Origin: Micromonospora arborensis
GTDB lineage: Bacteria; Actinomycetota; Actinomycetes; Mycobacteriales; Micromonosporaceae
Direction: 5' to 3'
Length of the DNA: 42,423 nt
Assembly (NCBI RefSeq): GCF_003205615.1
Contig: NZ_PYBV01000053.1
Coordinates: forward strand, 1-42,423
Shown here in pieces: positions 34,407 to 42,421 of this stretch (its first letter is position 1; every line of letters begins with the position of its first letter). The translations under genes were made by a program, and so were the position numbers. The notes beneath the pieces were generated by a model that saw only the letters and a program-made list of their open reading frames with translations, was not told the origin of the DNA and searched no databases.

Positions 34407-34429
34407 CGGGCAGAGCCGACCAGGTCGAC

Positions 34430-34897
34430 TCAGACGTTGAAGCCGAGGGAACGGAGCTGGTCCCGACCCTCATCGGTGATCTTGTCCGGGCCCCACGGCG
34501 GAAGCCACACCCAGTTGATCCGGATGTCGTTGACGAGGCCGCCGCCGGGACCGGTGGTGAGCGCCTGTCGGGTCTGGTCCTCGATGACGTCGGTCAGCGG
34601 ACAGGCCGCCGAGGTGAGCGTCATGTCCAGGGTGGCGACGTTCTCGTCGTCGACGTGCACGCCGTACACCAGGCCCAGGTCGACCACGTTGATGCCGAGC
34701 TCGGGGTCGACGACGTCCTTCATCGCCTCCTCGATGTCGGCGATCATGGCCTTGCTGACGCCGCCGGCCGGGGTGGCGGCCTCGGGCGTCGCGACGCCGT
34801 CGGGCGTCACACCCTCGGGCGCCACGGCGTCGGTCTGCGCCACGACGGCGTCACCGGCCTCCGGCGTTGCTGCGGTAGCCGTGTTCTCGCTGCTCAT
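34430..34897 (-). CDS. sufT: SufT/MIP18-family Fe-S assembly factor (DUF59)
   Basis: A 155-residue protein with a poorly ordered Ala/Thr/Pro-rich first 45 residues and a MIP18/DUF59 domain: IEEAMKDVVDPELGINVVDLGLVYGV, then LTSAACPLTDVIEDQ with the conserved Cys99, then INWVWLPPWGPDKIT. It helps deliver Fe-S clusters to client proteins. GGAGGAA precedes the ATG at 34897; a longer reading from 34951 would run through the intergenic repeat. It closes the suf operon, 76 bp after sufU. Confidence 0.94.
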   Translation of the reverse strand: MSSENTATAATPEAGDAVVAQTDAVAPEGVTPDGVATPEAATPAGGVSKAMIADIEEAMKDVVDPELGINVVDLGLVYGVHVDDENVATLDMTLTSAACPLTDVIEDQTRQALTTGPGGGLVNDIRINWVWLPPWGPDKITDEGRDQLRSLGFNV

Positions 34898-34949
34898 GAC
34901 GTTCCTCCGCTTCGCTTCATGACGCCACGAGGCACCATCGCGCTGCAAC

Positions 34950-34978
34950 AATGATTCGCTCGCTGACGCTCGCTCATG
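34950..34978. repeat. GCGAGCG-TCA-GCGAGCG intergenic repeat overlapping the sufU stop
   Basis: On the minus strand the sufU stop TGA is followed directly by GCGAGCGTCAGCGAGCG and then AATCATT. The direct-repeat unit GCGAGCG-TCA looks like a dispersed intergenic element I recall from Micromonosporaceae. Only one copy is seen in this window, so the repeat status is from memory. Confidence 0.4.
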
Positions 34979-35450
34979 CCTTTACCTCCGGGCTCACGCC
35001 CACACCGGCGCGTGCCGCGGCGTCCTTGAACGCCATCCACGGCAGCAGCGCGCACTTGACCCGGGCGGGGTAGCGGGCCACACCCGCGAAAGCCACCCCG
35101 TCACCGAGCACGTCCTCGTCCGGCGTGACCTGGCCACGTCCGGACATCAACTCCACGAACGCCTCGTGCACCTCGAACGCTTCCCCGGCGTTCCGACCGC
35201 GCAGCAGTTCGTGCAGCACGCTCGCCGAGGCCTGGCTGATCGAGCAGCCCATCCCGTCGTACGAGATGTCGTGCAGCACCGTGCCGTCGGTGGCCACCCG
35301 GACGGTGACCTCGTCACCGCAGGTCGGGTTGACGTGGTGCGCCTCCGCGACCTGGTCACCCGAGTCGTCGGCATCACGCAGGCCACGCCCGTGTGGGCGC
35401 TTGTAGTGGTCCAGGATGATCTCCTGGTAGAGCTGGTCGAGTTGCACCAT
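34974..35450 (-). CDS. sufU: SufU, zinc-dependent sulfurtransferase
   Basis: A 158-residue IscU-like protein of the Gram-positive SufU type, which accepts sulfur from SufS. Zinc-site residues are visible: Cys44 and Asp46 (NPTCGDE), Cys69 (GMGCSISQAS) and Cys133 (RVKCALLPW). The insertion between the second and third cysteines (around 85-118) is the SufU hallmark. ATG 35450 overlaps the sufS stop by ATGA; longer readings upstream lie within sufS. It acts in the cytosol as the partner of the neighbouring desulfurase. Confidence 0.96.
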   Translation of the reverse strand: MVQLDQLYQEIILDHYKRPHGRGLRDADDSGDQVAEAHHVNPTCGDEVTVRVATDGTVLHDISYDGMGCSISQASASVLHELLRGRNAGEAFEVHEAFVELMSGRGQVTPDEDVLGDGVAFAGVARYPARVKCALLPWMAFKDAAARAGVGVSPEVKA

Positions 35451-36754
35451 CAGTCGAACACCTTCCGCACCTGCTCCAGACCGCCCACCAGAGCGTCGAT
35501 CTCCTCGGTGGTCGTGTAGAGGTAGAACGAGGCCCGGGTCATCGCCGGCACGCCGAACCGGCTGCACACCGGCTTGGCACAGTGGTGACCCACCCGCACC
35601 TGCACCCCGAGCGAGTCGAGCACCTGGCCCACGTCGTGCGGGTGCACGTCACCCAGCGCGAACGAGATGGTGCCGCCCCGGCCGACCGGCACGGCCGGGC
35701 CGAAGATCCGCAGGTCCGGCACCGTCGCGAAGGCGTCCAGCGCGTACGCCGTCAGCTCCTTCTCGTGCCACTGGATGGCCCGCATCCCGACGCCGTTCAG
35801 GTAGTCGACCGCCGCGCCGAGCGCGACCGCCTCGGCGATCGGAGGGGTGCCGGCCTCGAACCGGGCCGGTGGCGCGGCGAACGTCGAGCGGGCCATGGTG
35901 ACCGTCTCGATCATCGAGCCGCCGCCGAAGACCGGAGGCATGGCCGCCAGCAGCTCGCCCCGGCCCCAGAGCACACCGATACCGGTCGGGCCGAGCATCT
36001 TGTGACCGGTGAAGACGATGTAGTCGGCGTCCAGGTCGACCACGTCCATCGGCAGGTGCGGCACCGACTGCGAGCAGTCCAGCAGCAGCAGGGCCCCCAC
36101 CTCGCGGACCCGCGCGGTGATGCGCGAGGTGGCGTTGACCGTGCCGAGGATGTTCGACACGTGCACCAGCGAGACGATCTTCGTTCGTTCGGTGACCAGG
36201 TCGTCCAGGCCCGACTCGTCCAGCCGGCCCTGATCGGTGACGGGGAACCAGCGCAGGGTCGCGCCGGTCCGTTCGCAGAGCAGCTGCCACGGGACGATGT
36301 TGGAGTGGTGCTCCATCTCGGAGATCACCACCTCGTCGCCGGGGCCCAGCCGGAACCGGGGGTCACCGTCCGGGCGCAGGGAGGCGTTGGAGAACGCGTA
36401 CGCCACGATGTTGATCGCCTCGGTGGAGTTCTTCGTGAACACCACCTCGTCCGGGCTCGGCGCGTTGATGAACGCGGCGACCTTGGCCCGCGCCCCCTCG
36501 TACGCCTCGGTGGCCTCGGTGCCCAGCGTGTGCACGGAACGCGACACGTTGGCGTTGTGCCGCGCGTAGTGCTCGTCGAGCACGTCGAGCACCTGTCGAG
36601 GTTTGTGCGAGGTGTTGGCGCTGTCGAGGTAGACCAGCGGGTGCCCGTTGATCTCCCGGGACAGGATCGGGAAGTCGGCGCGCACCCGGACGACGTCGAA
36701 ACGCGGCACGTCGTCGTACTGTGGCATGCCGGCTGGGATCGCGATGCTGGTCAT
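35450..36754 (-). CDS. sufS: SufS cysteine desulfurase
   Basis: A 434-residue PLP enzyme that takes sulfur from L-cysteine as a persulfide and hands it to SufU. PLP Lys252 lies in FTGHKMLGPTGIGVLWG; the persulfide Cys392 lies in VRVGHHCAKP. MEHHSNIVPW is the usual cofactor-stacking segment. The group II desulfurase length is normal. It starts 20 bp downstream of sufC and overlaps sufU, consistent with a single transcript. Confidence 0.97.
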   Translation of the reverse strand: MTSIAIPAGMPQYDDVPRFDVVRVRADFPILSREINGHPLVYLDSANTSHKPRQVLDVLDEHYARHNANVSRSVHTLGTEATEAYEGARAKVAAFINAPSPDEVVFTKNSTEAINIVAYAFSNASLRPDGDPRFRLGPGDEVVISEMEHHSNIVPWQLLCERTGATLRWFPVTDQGRLDESGLDDLVTERTKIVSLVHVSNILGTVNATSRITARVREVGALLLLDCSQSVPHLPMDVVDLDADYIVFTGHKMLGPTGIGVLWGRGELLAAMPPVFGGGSMIETVTMARSTFAAPPARFEAGTPPIAEAVALGAAVDYLNGVGMRAIQWHEKELTAYALDAFATVPDLRIFGPAVPVGRGGTISFALGDVHPHDVGQVLDSLGVQVRVGHHCAKPVCSRFGVPAMTRASFYLYTTTEEIDALVGGLEQVRKVFD

Positions 36755-36774
36755 CTCGGCAGCGCCTCTCTCGC

Positions 36775-37548
36775 TCAGGCCTTGGCCGTGCCGGCCCCGG
36801 CGGCGTACCGCTCGTAGCCCTCGGCCTCAAGCTTGTCGGCCAGCTCCGGGCCGCCCTGCTCGACGATCCGGCCGGCCACGAAGACGTGCACGAAGTCCGG
36901 CTTGATGTAGCGCAGGATCCGGGTGTAGTGGGTGATCAGCAGCACGCCGGTGTCCCCGGTGTCCCGAACCCGGTTGACGCCCTCGCTGACCACGCGCAGC
37001 GCGTCCACGTCGAGGCCGGAGTCGGTCTCGTCGAGGATCGCGATCTTCGGCTTGAGCAACTCCAGTTGGACGATCTCGTGCCGCTTCTTCTCACCGCCGG
37101 AGAAGCCCTCGTTGACGTTGCGCTGGGCGAACGCCGGGTCCATCTGCAGGCGCTCCATGGCGCCGCGCAGCTCGCCGCCCCAGGTGCGCAGCTTCGGCGC
37201 TTCCCCGTCGATGGCGGTCTTCGCGGTGCGCAGGAAGTTGGCCACCGAGACGCCGGGCACCTCGACCGGGTACTGCATGGCCAGGAAGAGGCCGGCGCGG
37301 GCGCGCTCGTCGACCGTCATGGCCAGCACGTCCTCGCCGTCGAGGGTCACCGTGCCGCCGGTGATCTCGTACTTGGGGTGACCGGCGATCGAGTACGCCA
37401 GGGTGGACTTGCCGGAGCCGTTCGGGCCCATGATCGCGTGGGTCTCACCGGACTTCACGGTCAGGTCGACGCCGGCCAGGATCGGCTTGAGCTCACCCTC
37501 GGGCAGCTTGACCGACACCTTCAGGTCGCGGATCTCCAGGGTGCTCAT
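36775..37548 (-). CDS. sufC: SufC ATPase
   Basis: A 257-residue ABC-type ATPase of the SufBCD scaffold. Walker A is GPNGSGKST, signature FSGGEKKRHEIVQLELL, Walker B IAILDETDSGLD, with a switch His in LLITHYTRIL. The SufC-specific ETDSGLD ending replaces the usual DEPT. ATG overlaps the stop of the ferredoxin gene by one base (TAATG), so translation is coupled. Confidence 0.97.
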   Translation of the reverse strand: MSTLEIRDLKVSVKLPEGELKPILAGVDLTVKSGETHAIMGPNGSGKSTLAYSIAGHPKYEITGGTVTLDGEDVLAMTVDERARAGLFLAMQYPVEVPGVSVANFLRTAKTAIDGEAPKLRTWGGELRGAMERLQMDPAFAQRNVNEGFSGGEKKRHEIVQLELLKPKIAILDETDSGLDVDALRVVSEGVNRVRDTGDTGVLLITHYTRILRYIKPDFVHVFVAGRIVEQGGPELADKLEAEGYERYAAGAGTAKA

Positions 37549-37874
37549 TATCGGGTCACTCCATTACTCGGCGTCAGGCTGAGGTAGATGTCGCCGTCGC
37601 GGACTTCGACGGGGTAGACGGGTACGGGTTCGGTGGCGGGCAGGCCGCTCGGTTCGCCGGTGCGCAGGTCGAAGCGCGAGCCGTGCAACCAGCACTCCAG
37701 CGTGCAGCCGTCGACCTCGCCCTCGGAGAGGGCGACCGAGGCGTGCGAGCACTCGTCGTAGGCGGCGTAGAAGTTGCCGTCCTCGCCGTGCACCAGGGCG
37801 ATCGGGGTGCCGTCGACGTCCGCGCTGATCGCGGTGCCCTTCGGCACGTCCTCGGTGGAGCAGATGCGGATCAT
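37548..37874 (-). CDS. Rieske-type ferredoxin of the suf operon
   Basis: A 108-residue Rieske [2Fe-2S] protein of the NirD/bifunctional-ferredoxin type. Ligands are Cys42 and His44 (ECSHAS) and Cys61 and His64 (ECWLHGSRF). Its place between sufD and sufC is typical for actinobacteria and suggests electron supply for cluster assembly, though its partner is not proven. It is linked to both neighbours by 1-bp stop-start overlaps (TGATG and TAATG). Confidence 0.95.
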   Translation of the reverse strand: MIRICSTEDVPKGTAISADVDGTPIALVHGEDGNFYAAYDECSHASVALSEGEVDGCTLECWLHGSRFDLRTGEPSGLPATEPVPVYPVEVRDGDIYLSLTPSNGVTR

Positions 37875-39022
37875 CAGGCGCCGGCCTTGGCGAGCCGGGC
37901 CTCGATCGCGTCGCCGAGGCGCTCGCGCAGCGACTCCACCGGGATCTTGTTGATCAGCTCGGCGAAGAAGCCGCGGACCACCAGGCGGCGGGCTTCGCTC
38001 TCCGGGATACCGCGCGCCATCAGGTAGAACAGCTGCTCGTCGTCGAAGCGGCCGGTCGCGCTGGCGTGACCGGCGCCGGCGATCTCGCCGGTCTCGATCT
38101 CCAGATTGGGTACGGAGTCCGCCCGCGCGCCGTCGGTGAGGAGCAGGTTCCGGTTGATCTCGTACGTGTCGGTGCCGGTCGCCTCGGCCCGGATCAGCAC
38201 GTCACCCACCCAGACGGTGTGCGCGCTCTCGCCCTGCAGAGCACCCCGGTAGCCGACGTAGCTGCGGCAGTCCGGAACGGTGTGGTCGACCAACTGCCGG
38301 TGCTCCAGGTGCTGACCGGAGTCAGCGAAGTAGACGCCGTACAGCTCGGCCTCGCCACCCCGGCCGGTGTACTCCACGCTGGTGAACTGCCGGACCAGGT
38401 CGCCACCCAGGGAGACCTGGATGTGGATGACCTTGGCGTCCCGGCCCAGCTTGATCTTCAGGTGCTGGGCCTGGACCGCGTCGTCGGCCCAGTCGGCGAC
38501 CGTGACCAGCGTCAGCTTCGCGCCGTCGGCCACGGCGACCTCGACGTTGTCCGCCAGGGTGCCGCTGCCGACGTGCTGCAGGACGATGACCGACTCGGAC
38601 AGCGCGCCGACCTCGATGAACGTGTGCGCGAAGGCCACCACGTCGGAGGGGCCGCCCTGCACCGTGATGATCGCCGGCTCGGCGACCACCGCTTCCCGGG
38701 CAACCTGCACCAGCGTGCCAAGGTCGGCCTCGCCGTAGGCGCGGGCGCTGACCCGGTCCACCGGGATCAGCACACTGCCCCGGCGCGGGTCGTCCTTCGC
38801 CAGGCTGCCGACCGTGACCCCGGCGGGCAGTTGACCGTGGTCGTAGGCCGGCCAGTGTGCCGACTCGTCGGTGACGGCGCCGTCGAGCAGGCCGCGGAGG
38901 CGCTTGAGCGGGGTGAAGCGCCACTCCTCCTCCAGGCCGGTGAGGGCCGGGAAGTCAGCGACGTCGTACGAGCGCAGCGCCTGCGACTTGGTGCTGGGCG
39001 GCGCGGAAGCCTGGGTAGTCAT
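37874..39022 (-). CDS. sufD: SufD scaffold subunit
   Basis: A 382-residue SufD protein, paralogue of SufB and part of the SufBC2D complex. The right-handed beta-helix core (VILQHVGSGTLADNVEVAVADGAKLTLVTV and later) is followed by the C-terminal helical SufC-binding region (GRFDDEQLFYLMARGIPESEARRLVVRGF). ATG 39022 with AAGGAAG upstream is chosen over an extended reading from 39100. It lies 91 bp after sufB. Confidence 0.96.
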   Translation of the reverse strand: MTTQASAPPSTKSQALRSYDVADFPALTGLEEEWRFTPLKRLRGLLDGAVTDESAHWPAYDHGQLPAGVTVGSLAKDDPRRGSVLIPVDRVSARAYGEADLGTLVQVAREAVVAEPAIITVQGGPSDVVAFAHTFIEVGALSESVIVLQHVGSGTLADNVEVAVADGAKLTLVTVADWADDAVQAQHLKIKLGRDAKVIHIQVSLGGDLVRQFTSVEYTGRGGEAELYGVYFADSGQHLEHRQLVDHTVPDCRSYVGYRGALQGESAHTVWVGDVLIRAEATGTDTYEINRNLLLTDGARADSVPNLEIETGEIAGAGHASATGRFDDEQLFYLMARGIPESEARRLVVRGFFAELINKIPVESLRERLGDAIEARLAKAGA

Positions 39023-39113
39023 TTCTTCCTTGGTCTGTCTGTTCCGTGACGACGAGGTTGGGTCCTGGTGTGGCGGGCCAGCGTTCCCGGCCCGCCACAC
39101 GGGAGCGGCGGCG

Positions 39114-40544
39114 TCAGCCGACCGCGCCCTCCATCTGCAGCTCGATCAGACGGTTGAGCTCCAGGGCGTACTCCATCGGGAGCTCCTTGGCGATCGGCTC
39201 GATGAAGCCGCGCACGATCATGGCCATCGCCTCGTCCTCGCTCAGGCCCCGGCTCATCAGGTAGAAGAGCTGGTCGTCACTGATCTTGGAGACGGTCGCC
39301 TCGTGCCCCATCGACACGTCGTCCTCACGGATGTCGACGTACGGGTAGGTGTCCGAGCGGGAGATGGTGTCGACCAGCAGCGCGTCGCACTTGACCGTGC
39401 TGCGGCTGTGGTGCGAGCCCTCCAGCACCTGCACCAGACCCCGGTACGAGGTGCGGCCGCCGCCCCGGGCGATCGACTTCGACACGATGGTCGAGGAGGT
39501 GTGCGGTGCGGCGTGCACCATCTTGGCGCCGGCGTCCTGGTGCTGACCCTCGCCGGCCATCGCCACCGAGAGCACCTCGCCCTTGGCGTGCTCACCGGTC
39601 ATGTAGACCGCCGGGTACTTCATGGTCACCTTGGAGCCGATGTTGCCGTCGACCCACTCCATGGTCGCGCCCTCGTGGCAGACGGCGCGCTTGGTGACCA
39701 GGTTGTAGACGTTGTTCGACCAGTTTTGGATGGTCGTGTAGCGGCAGCGCGCGTTCTTCTTGACGATGATCTCCACGACCGCGCTGTGCAGCGAGTCGGA
39801 GGAGTAGAGCGGCGCGGTGCAGCCCTCGACGTAGTGCACGTACGCACCCTCGTCGACGATGATCAGCGTCCGCTCGAACTGGCCCATGTTCTCCGTGTTG
39901 ATCCGGAAGTAGGCCTGCAGCGGGATCTCCACGTGCACACCCTTCGGCACGTAGATGAACGAGCCACCGGACCACACGGAGGTGTTCAGGGCGGCGAACT
40001 TGTTGTCGCCCACCGGGATCACCGTGCCGAAGTACTCCTTGAAGACGTCCTCGTGCTCGCGCAGCGCCGTGTCGGTGTCCAGGAAGAGGACACCCTGCTC
40101 CTCAAGGTCCTCGCGGATCTTGTGGTAGACGACCTCGGACTCGTACTGCGCCGCGACACCGGCGACCAGTCGCTGCTTCTCCGCCTCGGGGATGCCCAGC
40201 CGGTCGTAGGTGTTCTTGATGTCCTCGGGCAGGTCCTCCCAGCTGGTGGCCTGCTTCTCGGTCGACCGCACGAAGTACTTGATGTTGTCGAAGTCGATCC
40301 CGGTGAGGTCCGCGCCCCAGGCCGGCATCGGCTTACGGCCGAACAGCCGCAGACCCTTCAGCCGCAGGTCGAGCATCCACTCCGGCTCGTTCTTCTTGGC
40401 CGAGATGTCCCGCACCACAGCCTCGTTGATGCCGCGCTGGGCGACCGCCCCGGCGGCGTCCGGGTCGGACCAGCCGTACTCGTACCGACCCAGGGCGGCG
40501 AGCTGCTCTTCCTGGGTCAGGGGCTGGACGATCTGCTCGGTCAT
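39114..40544 (-). CDS. sufB: SufB scaffold subunit
   Basis: A 476-residue SufB, the main Fe-S scaffold of SufBC2D. The conserved beta-helix contains QNWSNNVYNLVTKRA, GDNKFAALNTSVWSGGSFIYVP and SVAMAGEGQHQDAGAKMVH. The C-terminal SufC-binding motif is VSKISDDQLFYLMSRGLSEDEA. Full length. ATG overlaps the sufR stop by 4 bp, so regulator and scaffold are made from one message. Confidence 0.97.
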   Translation of the reverse strand: MTEQIVQPLTQEEQLAALGRYEYGWSDPDAAGAVAQRGINEAVVRDISAKKNEPEWMLDLRLKGLRLFGRKPMPAWGADLTGIDFDNIKYFVRSTEKQATSWEDLPEDIKNTYDRLGIPEAEKQRLVAGVAAQYESEVVYHKIREDLEEQGVLFLDTDTALREHEDVFKEYFGTVIPVGDNKFAALNTSVWSGGSFIYVPKGVHVEIPLQAYFRINTENMGQFERTLIIVDEGAYVHYVEGCTAPLYSSDSLHSAVVEIIVKKNARCRYTTIQNWSNNVYNLVTKRAVCHEGATMEWVDGNIGSKVTMKYPAVYMTGEHAKGEVLSVAMAGEGQHQDAGAKMVHAAPHTSSTIVSKSIARGGGRTSYRGLVQVLEGSHHSRSTVKCDALLVDTISRSDTYPYVDIREDDVSMGHEATVSKISDDQLFYLMSRGLSEDEAMAMIVRGFIEPIAKELPMEYALELNRLIELQMEGAVG

Positions 40545-41341
40545 CTATCTGTCCTCACAGTGGTGACGGGATTACCGGATTGAGCACGCCCCGGCTGACT
40601 CGGAATGTGCGTGGTGCACACCCCGTCGCCGTGCGCGATGGTGGCCAGGCGCTGCACGTGGGTGCCGACCAGACGGGAGATGACCGCCGTCTCGGCCTCG
40701 CACAGCTGAGGGAACTCGGCGGCCACGTGCGCCACCGGGCAATGATGCTGGCAGAGCTGACCGCCGGAGGCGATCGTGGTCGCGTTGGCAGCGTAACCCT
40801 CGGCGGTGAGCGCCGCGGCGAGTGCCTCGGCTCGTGCGAGGGGGTCGTCGCCGGCGTCCTCCATGGCCGCCCGACAGCGCGATTCCAGGGCGGACACCTG
40901 CTCGGTGGCGAACGCCTCGACCGCGTCCGAGCCGCCGCTGCGGGCGATCCACCGCAACGCGGCGGTGGCCATGTTGTCGTAGTGATGGGTGCCACAGCGA
41001 ACCCGGCCGGCCTCGGTCAGCATGAACACCTTGGCCGGGCGCCCCCGACCGCGGCTGCCCTGCACGGACTGCTCGCGTGCGTAGACGTCACCCTCGGCGA
41101 GCATCGCGTCGAGGTGCCGGCGGATCGCCGCCGGGCTGAGCCCGAGCGCCGCACCGAGCTGCGCGGCGGTGGTGGCCCCCCGCTCCAGCAGCAGCTGGGT
41201 GACCCGGTCGCGGGTGGAGATCTCGGCCGCCGTGGCGGCACCGAGCGCCGCCGACGTGGTCACGACGGGCGCGGACGCGGACGCGCCGACGGCCGGACCG
41301 GCCGTCGACTGGTGCCCGGAGAGCGCCGCCGCGTTTTTCAC
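40541..41341 (-). CDS. sufR: SufR, Fe-S-sensing repressor of the suf operon
   Basis: A 266-residue winged-helix regulator. The DNA-binding part is at about residues 44-110 (VTQLLLERGATTAAQLGAALGLSPAAIRRHLDAML and the RGRGRPAKVF wing). The C-terminal half carries cluster-ligand candidates Cys197, Cys201, Cys214 and Cys242 (GGQLCQHHC, FPQLCEAE, GVCTTH). It represses suf when its cluster is intact. The N-terminal 40 Ala/Ser-rich residues are unusual but common in actinobacteria. The start is GTG at 41341; a -10-like TAACGT and palindrome lie just upstream, suggesting a leaderless, autoregulated transcript. Confidence 0.93.
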   Translation of the reverse strand: MKNAAALSGHQSTAGPAVGASASAPVVTTSAALGAATAAEISTRDRVTQLLLERGATTAAQLGAALGLSPAAIRRHLDAMLAEGDVYAREQSVQGSRGRGRPAKVFMLTEAGRVRCGTHHYDNMATAALRWIARSGGSDAVEAFATEQVSALESRCRAAMEDAGDDPLARAEALAAALTAEGYAANATTIASGGQLCQHHCPVAHVAAEFPQLCEAETAVISRLVGTHVQRLATIAHGDGVCTTHIPSQPGRAQSGNPVTTVRTDR

Positions 41342-41351
41342 AACGCCAACG

Positions 41352-41359
41352 TTACGTAA
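41352..41359. promoter_or_regulatory. TTACGTAA palindrome at the sufR promoter
   Basis: A perfect 8-bp palindrome 10 bp upstream of the sufR start, with GTAATTAC overlapping it on one side. On the minus strand it overlaps a -10-like TAACGT. A good place for SufR to block its own promoter; the binding protein is inferred. Confidence 0.45.
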
Positions 41360-41444
41360 TTACCCGGAGGGCCGCAAACCCGGGCCCCGGTGATCCGAAC
41401 CACCGAGCCGACGGAGTCGGACGAACCTCGATCACTACGGTGCG

Positions 41445-41450
41445 TAGGAT
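41445..41450 (+). promoter_or_regulatory. -10 element for leaderless ctaA
   Basis: TAGGAT ends 7 nt before GTG 41458, the spacing expected when transcription starts at the initiation codon. This favours 41458 over the GTG at 41440, which would put the -10 element inside the gene. No clear -35 is seen. Confidence 0.55.
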
Positions 41451-41457
41451 TTGCGCC

Positions 41458-42405
41458 GTGAACCGAATCGTCCGTCCGGTCTCCGGCACCCTGCTGCGCC
41501 GTCTCGCGCTCGCCTCGATCATCGCGAACGTGGGCGTCGTCGTCACCGGCGGGGCCGTCCGCCTGACCGCTTCGGGCCTCGGTTGCCCCACCTGGCCCCG
41601 GTGCACCGACGATTCGTACGTCACCTCGTCCGAGTTGGGCGTGCACGGGGTGATCGAATTCGGCAACCGGATGTTGGGCTTCGCCGTGGGCCTGATCGCT
41701 CTGGCCACCGTGCTGGCGGTGCTGACGCACCGGCCGCGCCGACCTGGGCTGCTGGCGCTGTCCGTCGCGGTCTTCCTGGGCGTCCCCGCACAGGGGGTGA
41801 TCGGTGGCATCACCGTGCTCACCCACCTCAACCCGTGGGTGGTCGGACTGCACTTCCTCGCCTCGATGGCCGTGATCGCCGCCGCGTACGCCCTCTGGCG
41901 GCGCATCGGCGACCCCGACGGCCCGACCGTGGCCGTGGTGCCCGCACCGCTGCGCGCGCTGGCTCGGATCACCACCGGCGTCGCCATCGCGGTGCTGGTC
42001 ATCGGCACCTGGGTCACCGGCAGCGGCCCGCACGCCGGTGACCACGGCGCGGCCCGCAATGGCCTGGACCCGGAGTCGATCTCGCAGGTGCACGCGGACG
42101 GCGTCTTCCTGCTGATCGGCCTCTCAGTGGCGTTGATCTTCGCGTTCCGCGCCGTCGGTGCGCGGCGAGCGACCCGTGCCGCGATCGTCCTGGTCGCCGT
42201 GGAGCTGGGCCAGGGGGTGATCGGCTTCGTGCAGTACTTCACCCATGTGCCGGCGTTCCTGGTCGGCACACACATGCTCGGCTCCTGCCTGGTACTGCTG
42301 GCCACTCTGTCGGTGCTGTGGTCGACCCGCGAGCGCCACCCGGTCGCCCCGGCGCCCGAGACCGCCCCGGCCGACGACGCCGCACCCGTCCCGGTCACCG
42401 CCTGA
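41458..42405 (+). CDS. ctaA: Heme A synthase CtaA/COX15
   Basis: A 315-residue, eight-helix membrane protein that oxidises heme O to heme A for the aa3-type oxidase. Conserved features: GGAVRLTASGLGCPTWPRC with the cysteine pair Cys43/Cys49, EFGNRMLGF following His63/Glu67, His123 and His132 (LTHLNPW, LHFLASM), and paired His residues in the second half (VHADGVF, GTHMLGS). The C terminus is Pro/Ala-rich. It is divergent from sufR; sharing the promoter region may link heme and Fe-S supply. Start chosen from the -10 spacing. Confidence 0.95.
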   Translation: MNRIVRPVSGTLLRRLALASIIANVGVVVTGGAVRLTASGLGCPTWPRCTDDSYVTSSELGVHGVIEFGNRMLGFAVGLIALATVLAVLTHRPRRPGLLALSVAVFLGVPAQGVIGGITVLTHLNPWVVGLHFLASMAVIAAAYALWRRIGDPDGPTVAVVPAPLRALARITTGVAIAVLVIGTWVTGSGPHAGDHGAARNGLDPESISQVHADGVFLLIGLSVALIFAFRAVGARRATRAAIVLVAVELGQGVIGFVQYFTHVPAFLVGTHMLGSCLVLLATLSVLWSTRERHPVAPAPETAPADDAAPVPVTA

Positions 42406-42407
42406 CG

Positions 42408-42421
42408 CCCCACGCCCCACG
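42408..42421. repeat. CCCCACG heptamer repeat at the window edge
   Basis: Two exact copies of CCCCACG start 3 bp after the ctaA stop and continue to the end of the window (final CC). They are identical in unit and orientation to the ten-copy array at 34107-34176. Confidence 0.85.

Noticed and set aside
33735..34440. Repetitive Pro/His/Ala-coding frames across the heptamer arrays
   Set aside because: Translations are mere readouts of 7-bp repeats in changing frames; no start signals or conserved protein.
38871..40583. A 570-codon plus-strand frame opposite sufB
   Set aside because: Pure antisense of sufB/sufD; no ribosome-binding site or family features.
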